This document shows, piece after piece, positions 55,923 through 64,000 of a stretch of 64,000 bases of DNA (within the stretch, counting starts at the first letter, position 1; every line of letters starts with the position of its first letter). A model generated the notes under the pieces. It had not been told where the DNA came from, did no database searches, and saw only the letters and a list, made by a program, of their open reading frames with translations. The position numbers and the translations under genes were made by a program. The stretch lies in contig CP136063.1 of NCBI GenBank assembly GCA_032622095.1, forward strand, positions 91,175,980 through 91,239,979. Reading direction: 5' to 3'. This DNA comes from Siphonodentalium dalli. Lineage: Eukaryota; Mollusca; Scaphopoda; Gadilida; Siphonodentaliidae.

Positions 55923-56062
55923 GATAAAAAATAACCAATGTAATATTAACTGATAGGTAGAGTAACCAGAAGTAACCATGTGTACCCATGGGCTGTAAAT
56001 TAGTTCTGGGAATATGTTTTCTAATTTGTACCCAATATCCTGGGATTTCTAAGAATAAAAAA
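55923..56062. repeat. Dispersed repeat, uninterrupted copy
   Basis: AACCAATGTAATATTAACTG ... CATGTGTACCCATGGGCTG ... GAATATGTTTTCTAAT. Serves as the near-empty comparison for the A pair at 54322-54821. Confidence 0.8.
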
Positions 56063-56155
56063 ATGAAGTACCCAATGTAACACTTCTGAAATGTAACCAT
56101 TGTGCCCGACATAACAACAGGGTACACAAGTTCTGATATTTGGGTGCGTACTAAA

Positions 56156-56486
56156 ATTAGACATATCTAGAACAGCTCTGTTACTGTATTAACCCTTTCA
56201 GTGCCAGGGGCCGATCTCATCGGTCCTAATTTACGGTCTGTAAAATTGGCCCTAAAAAAAATTAAAAACAAAAAAAATTGTAAAATATTGTAAAAAATAA
56301 TAACAAATGATGAAAAATTGTTAGGCCAATGCATTCTCTTATATATGCGAGGCGACCTATGGTCGACTCGCATATATAAGAGAATGCATTGGCACAGGGT
56401 ATATGGGTTGATACAAAAATCAGACCTGGCACTGAAAGGGTTAATGCAGAGCTAAAGGGTTAATGCAGAGCTGTTCGAGTCTAATG
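56156..56486. repeat. Palindromic host element around C2
   Basis: ATTAGACATATCTAGAACAG then CTCTG on the left; CAGAGCTGTTCGAGTCTAAT on the right. The C2 element lies in the middle. TTAATGCAGAGCT is doubled on the right. Confidence 0.55.
56189..56444. mobile_element. TTAA element C2
   Basis: TTAA, then CCCTTTCAGTGCCAGGGG; the right end is CAGACCTGGCACTGAAAGGG then TTAA. Cassette at 56322-56394, identical in plan to 16146. Confidence 0.92.
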
Positions 56487-57478
56487 TTAATCTGAACTGA
56501 ACACCCTCTAGATTGTCTAAATTGATAGGATGACAATAGAGAATGTTTCTATTTCTTCCACAGAAAAAGTCCCTATGGATCAAATTAACAGGTGATCGCC
56601 TTATATTTATTCATTATATACATATATCAGGGCTTGATTTATCTGGATTCGCATTCCAATTTGCGATGCAATTTCCAATTTCTGCTAAGCAATTTACAAT
56701 GAAAAAACATGTATTGGTAGGGAATGCTATTCAAAATCTCTACCCAGTGCTGCAAAATGCTACACAAATGTTAAAAATTAAATCAACCTCTGACATGTAT
56801 TTAGTTTAGTGCATAAGACCTGCTGTAAATGAACTCAGCAAAGGTCCTAATATTACTCAAATGTCATTGCACTGTCTGTAAATATATGCTATCTCATACC
56901 TCTCAGTACTGATATACTGGGACTAATGTAGATTAAAAATACATGCAGGAAGCCATACAGTTACAATGCTAATGCTACCACCAGGATATCCTTTTAAATT
57001 TAACTTTGAATATTTCATTCTGTGTTTTGGGAAGTGATTGGAAATATTAACTTCTATGGATATTAAAAGTAAATTATCATCATTATTAAGAGATTAAGAT
57101 TATTCACCCTAAGGTGCATGACCTGTTCATGCCCTCTGGATATTTCATCCTTAGTTGGAACATCCAGTTTTATAATTATTATGTTTCACGGATGTGGAGT
57201 GTTTTGTTCTGGATGTCTGAGTCAGTATGTGTAAAGGAATTTTGTCTAGGGGATATACATGTACCTGAAGAGCTTAACCCAAGCGAAATCAGTAAACCCA
57301 CTAAACTATAAACATAGTAAAGTATACCAAATACTTATTACCTATTAAGTTATCATACTTAACAAGCAACCTACGAGAACTCAACTCGACTAACGCTATA
57401 CTAAGAAAGTTAGGCTTCCCTTGCTAAACTTTAATCCTATCATCTTTATTAAGTTGACCAGTGTCAATGAGGAATAAA
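56487..57478. other. No gene seen
   Basis: Frames of 88 and 65 codons (56543-56809, 57114-57311) lack domains. No repeats noticed. Confidence 0.35.
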
Positions 57479-57870
57479 CATGAGATAATATCACTGGATT
57501 TATCTATTTCCTACCATATGAAAAAATATCACTGGATTTATCTATCTCCTACCATATGATATAAATATAACTGGAATTATATGTATTTATCTATTTCCTA
57601 CAATATGAGATAATATCACTGGATTCATCTATTTACTATCATATGAAAAAATATCACTGGATTTATCTATCTCCTACCATATGATATAAATATAACTGGA
57701 ATTATATGTATTTATCTATTTCCTACAATATGAGATAATATCACTGGATTCATCTATTTACTATCATATGAGATAATATCACTGGATTCATCTATTTACT
57801 ATCATATCAGATAATATCACTGGATTGATCTATTTACTATCATATGATATTATATCTCACGTGACTTTCT
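57479..57870. repeat. 38-bp minisatellite with a 125-bp higher-order unit
   Basis: Basic unit GAGATAATATCACTGGATTC then ATCTATTTACTATCATAT. 57520-57644 and 57645-57769 form a direct 125-bp duplication containing a diverged unit (ATAAATATAACTGGAATTAT). Satellite copies recur at 58615-58705 and 61044-61157. Confidence 0.92.
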
Positions 57871-58458
57871 CCCATTCTAATTGGCTGCACACTGCTATAC
57901 TATTTTACGATAGTACCCAGTAGGATTCCTACATGCCTACTATTCTTTTTTTCTATTTATAGTAACAAACTCATTTTGCGAAATCGGGTTGCCGCCTGAA
58001 GATACGGCCAATCTTAAACTATTCCTTGTATGATACTTGTGTGCAATATCGGTATATCACTAGATTTATTGGTGAATTGTAATGATCTTACATATTTCCG
58101 ATCACAGCTATACCATGTATTTAATAGTTTGTCTGTTTAGTTGGCAAGCGGCCAGTCCCAATATTTTAATGCCAGTGGATGTTATTTGTAACTTCCTTTG
58201 CCATTTTAATTGAAGTTAAGCAAGTTAACTTCTAAAATTTTGCTAATGACATATTTATGGAAATAAATGCATGAATCATGAAGAGATGCTGTTAGATGTA
58301 ATTAATAACATAGTTATGCTCCCATGACATCATCAAAAGATTGCCGTAAATTGTAAAATCTGAGACCGATTTCCAAAATTCACAGTAAATAAAAATGTGA
58401 CAAAATAAGACACAGAAATTGTGTGAGAATTAGCACCAATATTCGATATAATATAATA
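57871..58458. other. No gene seen
   Basis: AT-rich, no recognisable exon or repeat. Confidence 0.35.
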
Positions 58459-58595
58459 AATAATGAATGTCTTGTCATTGACTATGCCAAAATAGTGGTC
58501 CTCGAGGAGGAATAGTCCACTCGCCTGTGGCTCATGGACTATTCCTCCTCTTGGACCACTATTTTGGCATAGTCAACTCCAAGCCATTCATTATC
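58459..58595. repeat. Perfect-core palindrome
   Basis: GACTATGCCAAAATAGTGGT then CC and AGGAGGAATAGTCCA; the right arm gives TGGACTATTCCTCCT and ACCACTATTTTGGCATAGTC. The loop is CTCGCCTGTGGCTCA. Outer stem ATAATGAATG / CATTCATTAT. Confidence 0.9.
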
Positions 58596-58614
58596 TTTAT
58601 AATATAATATCACT

Positions 58615-58705
58615 TGAATTAACTGGATTTATCTATTTTCCTACCATATGAAATAATATCAATGGATTTATCTCTTTCCTACCATATGAAATTATATCAC
58701 TGGAC
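58615..58705. repeat. 38-bp minisatellite, outlying copies
   Basis: Two to three units of AAATAATATCAATGGATTTA then TCTxTTTCCTACCATATG, separated from the main array by 750 bp. Confidence 0.8.
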
Positions 58706-59440
58706 TCGTCTTCCCTCCACGCAATAATAATAACAAACACCAAAACTACTTTTGGAAACATGCATCCGCGTGCGACTCAGCCCCATTTATTGATGACGAC
58801 TTATTTACAAAGTATGACCTGACCACCTTAAATTGCCTCCCCAGTAACAATGGCATATTCGCGGGCCAGACAAAAAACGCCATTTTATGTATATCTTTTT
58901 TAATTCATGGCGGAAATCTGTGCGAACTCCATCTACGGGGTGAAATGCTGGTCCTCATTTCGTTTTGAAAAAAATAAAACCTAATACAATATTTAAAATT
59001 GTGATGTGACCCTGTCATGACACGTTTATATTTGTTCTTAATTTTGATCAGACAGTTTGAGAAAACAAAAACACATGCAATTAAAAATCTCTAAGCCGAG
59101 TTATGTTTGTTACGCCCGTATTTTACTTTCAAATTGAATATATGTTTTATATATTCGTAAACCAAAAATTCTTCCAATAACTCATGACAGAGACACCCGG
59201 CGATTTCAAATGTATATATAATTCTACATGTATTTCACCATAAACACATATTTCATTCAAAAATGACATGAATATAAACAACCCAATGTCCCTAAATCGA
59301 CCAATCGAAACATGTAACGTGATGGGGTTAAATCAATTAATTCGAAGAACCGACTTTTGATTTATAAAATTTTCTCCAACTATATACCATCGTATGAATA
59401 CATAATTTTTAATAATAAAATTATTAAGAAAGTTGACAGA
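58706..59440. other. No gene seen
   Basis: 58740-58990 is somewhat less AT-rich and contains CGGGCCAGAC and ATGGCGGAAATC. It could hold exon sequence, but no frame is convincing. Confidence 0.3.
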
Positions 59441-59600
59441 CCGAGTGTCGCGCTAGAAGTGAATTTTCGCCACGAACACATGACCTTCCAATCCAATTAC
59501 GATACCTCATTGGCTAACCACCTGTCACGTGTTCGTAAACAACTCACTTGCGCCCAAGTTTAGATTCGCTAATTTCCCGCGCTATGTATCGTTATTATTA
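59440..59600. promoter_or_regulatory. Promoter-like cluster (CCAAT, E-box, E2F-type sites)
   Basis: CCAATCCAAT (59488-59497), reversed CCAAT (ATTGGCT, 59509), CACGTG core (TCACGTG, 59525-59531) and TTTCCCGCGC (59573-59582, matching the E2F consensus TTTSSCGC) lie within 100 bp of a CpG-richer stretch. No gene was recognised next to it on either strand, so this is inference from motif clustering. Confidence 0.3.
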
Positions 59601-60244
59601 ACCCCGTTCAGTTCTTAATTATCCCTGAAGATACATGTGTATATTAAAGACCATCTCAATGAAAATTTACATCGAATAGAACACAACTGTGTCATAGTTT
59701 TGTTGTTGTTTGGGTGCTTATATGGTCCTAATAATCATTCTTATATTTAATAAATATTTATGGACATCATCGAATTGAAATCGAATGATGTAATACCATT
59801 CACAACAATGTATATATGCTGCTGATTTCTGATAAAATCAACTCTTGTATTAGTTGCTTGTATTTCAAATGCATAACTAACTCAGACTGTTTAGACAACA
59901 GTGTCACCACAAGGTTGTGACCATGGAGAAGTGTTTCTGTGCACCGTCAGTCTGGAATACATGAATGTGTATTTCTTAGAACCATTTCAACATATATATA
60001 TGCTTTATTCTCTGATCCATTAAAATTACAGGATATATTGAGAAAATAAAGTATGTACAAAAGAATGATAGAATGAACACTGGAATGAAGACAGTTTTAT
60101 GTACAACGACCTCCCGATTTGCGTCTATGCATCATTAGAATAATCGCCATCAACATTATAATCATCATCATCAACATTACGATCATCATTATCAACATCA
60201 AACTGTCATGATTTCCTGACGTAATTGTCAATAATGTTTTTAGG
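59601..60244. other. No gene seen
   Basis: AT-rich, with a degenerate (CAT/ATC)n stretch at 60145-60205. No exon recognised. Confidence 0.35.
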
Positions 60245-61040
60245 TAATTTTTGTAAAGTTTGAGCTATTGCTGTCGATTGGTCGTCCGTATAGTCTCTAT
60301 ATGCATCCATCTGTCTGTCAACAATTTCCTTTACTCACCCTACAGGTCGTATCCCTTATCCGATTGTCACCAAACTTGTGACACTCTAGATGGAAGCTTT
60401 CCATCTTTTCCGAATTTCATTGAAAAACTTTGTTGCCAGTGGCCATCTTGGATTTCAGTTTTGGTTACACTGGTGTAAATAAGGTTCCGAGCGACATCTA
60501 GCGGATGCGGGAGGAATATATAGGAGAGAATAAAATAGACACTGGGCCCTGATTGGTCAATAGCCTTGTGTGCTTTTCACATAAAAAAATCATCACACCT
60601 CTTCCCTATGATTTCCCATAGGTAAAATAACAATTGGCACAGGAATTAACCCTTTGTAGTGAAGTTTGAATTTTTTGGTGTGGTCTAAAATATGACTGTA
60701 TTTTTTTATGCGGTTCTGACACTAGTTACGAAAACATAAGATTTAAAGGCGAATTCCCTGCTAGACAGACATGATTTTTTTGTGTAAAAAGTTTCCCAAA
60801 ATGTCAATTTTTCAGATTTAAAGAAAATTTTGGACCCAACATTTATATTGCCAACACTATACGCTAAAACGTTAGCACTGAGGCCTATGGAAAACATTTA
60901 CACCAGTGTAACCTTTTGAATCCATTAGCACATGCTATAATTTAAGCCACATCCCTCACCTGATCTTCACCAAACTTGATATGGATCATCGGGGTGACCT
61001 TTAGATGGGAAATTACCATTTTTCCCAAATTTTGTTGACA
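60245..61040. mobile_element. Pearl/Helentron-like element interrupted by R
   Basis: GTTTGAGCTATTGCTGTCGA, a GTCY tract, then CCCTACAGGTCGTATCC and GCCATCTTGGATTTCAGTTT as in 27195-28240. It resumes at 60914 with TTTTGAATCCATTAGCACAT and CACCAAACTTGATATGGATC. Confidence 0.72.
60463..60913. mobile_element. 451-bp element R with 18-bp perfect terminal inverted repeats
   Basis: GGTTACACTGGTGTAAAT at the left and ATTTACACCAGTGTAACC at the right, flanked by TTTT on both sides. Part of the interior matches 41010-41245. It lies within a pearl-like monomer. No ORF. Confidence 0.82.
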
Positions 61041-61043
61041 TTT

Positions 61044-61157
61044 GAGATAATATCACTGGATTCATCTATTTACTACCATATGAGATAATATCACTGGAAT
61101 CATCTATTTACTACCATATGAGATAATATCACTTGATTCATCTATTTACTGTCATAT
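61044..61157. repeat. 38-bp minisatellite, outlying array
   Basis: Three units of GAGATAATATCACTGGATTC then ATCTATTTACTACCATAT, as at 57479. It abuts the pearl-like element. Confidence 0.88.
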
Positions 61158-61372
61158 TATGGGAAACAAAATAAAAGTATGGTTATCATCCCGTATTGAA
61201 AAATAAAATCTTATTTTTTTTATGTACTTGCTATAATCATTGTTACATTTCGATCATTTTACAGACTTTGTTATGTCGCATGAACCCACTTCAAAGATCT
61301 TAGTCCCTTTAATAACCTCAAAGCGAAACATGAGCAGCTATAGTATCCGTGACCTATATAATGGCAGGACAG

Positions 61373-61752
61373 CAAGCCTTCAAATAGTGTGTCTGTCATT
61401 TGCAGAATGAGGTGGCCCAGAGGGTGAATTTAGAGACGCTATCCTGGACGGTGGGCTAGTGTCACCAAATTCACCCTCTGGGAACCTCATTCTTCTGAGG
61501 CCTCAACTGCTATGGAAGACCTAGGATCAGATTGAAGTTCCCCAGTTGAAGTTGGTGATGTTCACCCATTAGTCACCTAGATTATGCTTTTATCTTCTGC
61601 AATATATATGGGATATAGAAACTTCCTAGAAGGAAAAAAGTAACTAAAAACAATGTTAATTTGAGACTGTAAATACTTCCCAGAAGATGAAGCCTAAAGT
61701 AGAATGAGGTCCCCAGTGGGTGATTTTAGTGATGCTAGCCTGCAAGCCAGAC
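61373..61752. mobile_element. D element, right hairpin truncated
   Basis: CAAGCCTTCAAATAGTGTGT, first hairpin and D1-type spacer complete. The second hairpin stops at GTGATGCTAGCCTGCAAG. Confidence 0.87.
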
Positions 61753-62062
61753 AACTAAAGTAGAAGGAAATCACAGACACCATCTCTAAACCAATTAACT
61801 ACAAACCACTGGCCTGTGGGTGGCATGTTAGGTGCATTAGTACAGTGATATTTTTAGATTAATTTAGCAGACAACCAGAGACAGCACTTTTTTTCAACTC
61901 TTTAGTTCCCATGCAAGCTGTGTAAGCCTCGGGTCATCTCTCTGCTGCTGTATCATAACCCAGACAGTGTGTTCCCGGCCATATATCAAGTACCAGACCA
62001 TATTTTCCCAGGAGTTTTTGGCTCATCAGATAGTAAGTACCCTGTTGCTCCATAAATGGTGA
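61753..62062. other. No gene seen
   Basis: No repeat or exon recognised. Confidence 0.35.
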
Positions 62063-62070
62063 TAAACATG

Positions 62071-63267
62071 TAGTGATGTGGACCGGACCACTGCCAAGGC
62101 GGTCCAGTCCGGTCCGGTCCAGGCCATTCCGGTCCGGTACACATGCCTGGACCGGTCCAAAACGGTCCGGTCCACCTATAATAGGCTATATGTTAATGAA
62201 TTCTGTTTTCTCAAAGTTTTACTCTGTATAGTACAACCTATAAGGTTACTGAGTTCAGTGCATTGCAATGAGTCCATATTTTATGCACCATTGTCTGTCT
62301 CTGGTGGGGTATACTGGGAACCATGCACGATAATAGTATTTCTAGTAATGCGAACATGCACTAATTAAATGTATTGGACAGATATATAGCTAGGTTCAGA
62401 ATGTGTTATAACCAATCTAACATATGGCACTCAACTATTCGTATGCATGATTCGTATCATACTTATTTTCATTAAATTGAAATTTAAACGAAATAACTAT
62501 ACTATTATTATCCATTGTCGTCTCTGTATTATTGTTATAATTATTTTTTGTAAAACATACTCTCCTAGATGGAGGAAATAAAGATATATATACCTAAGTA
62601 CAACTACTATTGGATTAATGTGACTGTCTTGTATATGTACTATGTAATGTGGTTTGCATGTTTCTTCGAGTGAAAAACAATAGAATACTCGATTCGATAT
62701 CCATCCAAATTGATTAGTTGATGCCATGTTACACTGTTTATGACAAATAGTTCCATACTCATTCAGTTGCATGTTTATCGCATTGATAGGGTGCTACAAA
62801 GTGTTGACCAGTGTAGGATAGTAGTTATTAAAACAATTTAGAACGAAACAAGCAATTTTTATATTTTGAAAATGTTTTCAGAATGCTTAACATTTTGCGA
62901 CATCAAAGCAGGCGGTCGGATATCGGCGACATCAAAGCAGGCGGCCGCCCACACTGGCACTTTCATAAGGAAAGTGACATGTACAAAGTACATCTATACA
63001 TTGTTTTCGTGGCATCAAACGTTTAATATATATTAACCACTTGAATGCTTCAATACATCATTGCTAATTGATATGACGGCAAATACGCATTAATATTCGC
63101 GATAGTTTATTATAACTGAAGTAAAATAGTGGACCGGACAGGAGAGTACCGGACCGGCAGCAAAAAGCGGTCCGGTCCGGTCCAGTGACACCCGGTCCGG
63201 ACCGGACCGCAGTCCACCCCCGGAGCGTGGACCGGACCGGTCCAAAGCGGTCCGGTCCGCATCACTA
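62071..63267. mobile_element. hAT-like non-autonomous transposon, 1197 bp
   Basis: TAGTGATGTGGACCGGACC at the left; GGTCCGGTCCGCATCACTA at the right. Perfect 8-bp target duplication TAAACATG at 62063-62070 and 63268-63275. Dense GGTCCGG/CCGGACC subterminal repeats lie at both ends (62080-62176, 63130-63260). There is no transposase. The 8-bp duplication and short TAGTGATG end place it with hAT elements. Confidence 0.93.
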
Positions 63268-63275
63268 TAAACATG

Positions 63276-64000
63276 TTACTGTGTTGACGCAGTGAGGATA
63301 ATCTGTTGGAGTGACAGTTCCAACTGGGCCTAAGGTAACCCCAGATATGTGCAGATGTGTGCGTAATTTGATAAAAATTGACACCTGCATGAGAACAAGA
63401 GCCCTGGACATGCAAGCATCTTCCACCGTTTCATTAGGATTAGTGTCATGAAAGTACAATATTTTTGTGGTAATGAGTTTGTCGCTACTGCCAGAAATAA
63501 TGTATTTCTGCCGGAGAAAAGTACTAGTCGCTCACGAAAATAAATAAATATATTTGTCCGGTATCAATTCAAAAATGCTAGATATCCTCTATCGCTTTTA
63601 ACCAAATAACGCGATGTCGCACTATGAAATTCAAATAAGGTTTTAAATTATAATGCTCTGTTTGGGGCTGTTTGCAGTTGTTATTATTCATTGGTAATTT
63701 GCTGTACTTACACATGTACATAGAGAGGTTCCGCTTCTAGCGTGCATAATTATTATGCCTATAGCTCAAACGGCTTCTTATTTATTAGCACAAACCAATG
63801 GTGATCTAATCTTCCTATATCAATGTGCAGGCTAAAATATAGGTATACATGTATGTCATTGGATTTTCGGTGGGTTGTCTAATTACTCAATATCAACTTT
63901 GCTTCGAGTTCAAAAAGACACGTATTATGACATCTTGCTGAGTGCGGAATTTGGAAGTCCATCTTTGTGCAAACACATTATGGCATAACCATTTAAATTT
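63276..64000. other. No gene seen
   Basis: AT-rich to the window edge, with no recognisable exon or repeat. Confidence 0.35.

Overview
The window is repeat-rich, AT-rich animal DNA. There are no operons, ribosome binding sites or rRNA genes, and no intact tRNA genes. It looks like a lophotrochozoan genome, most probably a bivalve mollusc. That is inferred from the repeat classes: GTCC microsatellites attached to tandem monomers of about 160-170 bp, as in bivalve pearl/BIV160/Helentron-type elements, and a tRNA-headed SINE. The one conserved host gene has an animal orthologue. Species cannot be decided from sequence alone.

Host genes: one convincing gene is present, a single-exon 163-codon CDS at 35148-35639. 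It matches the C20orf27/ADISSP (adipose-secreted signaling protein, formerly UPF0687) family from end to end. A splice acceptor sits 48 bases before its ATG and a poly(A) signal lies about 1.06 kb after its stop. The only other real coding sequence is the C-terminal end of a non-LTR retrotransposon reverse transcriptase at the left edge (1-966), with a (CTTAT)n tail.

Everything else I can identify is mobile or tandem DNA. The families, named here for this report, are:
- A: about 20 near-perfect palindromes of about 213 bp, TA-flanked with CAGTAATG ends (Tc1/mariner-like).
- C1/C2/C3: three TTAA-flanked, CCCTTT-ended (piggyBac-like) types that share one 70-nt hairpin cassette.
- D: 11 elements of up to about 430 bp with hairpin ends and 8-bp target duplications.
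- E: a TTAA element; in one copy a 47-bp internal segment is expanded into a 16-unit satellite (12475-13218).
- F: a further TTAA-flanked family.
- G: a 4.4-kb TTAA element with 14-bp terminal repeats (2831-7268).
- Helentron/pearl-like elements: a terminal hairpin, GTCY microsatellite and about 160-170-bp monomers (9.5, 17.8, 21.3, 22.5, 23.1, 27.2, 36.4, 37.2, 44.2 and 60.2 kb).
- A hAT-like element at 62071-63267 with a perfect 8-bp duplication.
- R: a 451-bp element with 18-bp perfect terminal repeats (60463-60913).
- Several large fold-back palindromes.

The most unusual region is 32.15-35.02 kb. It is an ORF-less block whose two ends carry ten copies of the 15-mer GTGTTGTACGGGACA. Three of the pairs are set 23 bp apart, and a roughly 245-bp tandem repeat lies between the two clusters. 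The block is bounded by halves of an A palindrome and lies directly upstream of the ADISSP-like exon. It looks like an undescribed non-autonomous transposon with subterminal binding-site arrays, or a homotypic regulatory cluster.

The window also records insertion history. C3 is nested in D and matched by an empty TTAA site 300 bp away. A fold-back lies inside C1, R lies inside a pearl-like element, and a pair of A elements has moved as one unit.
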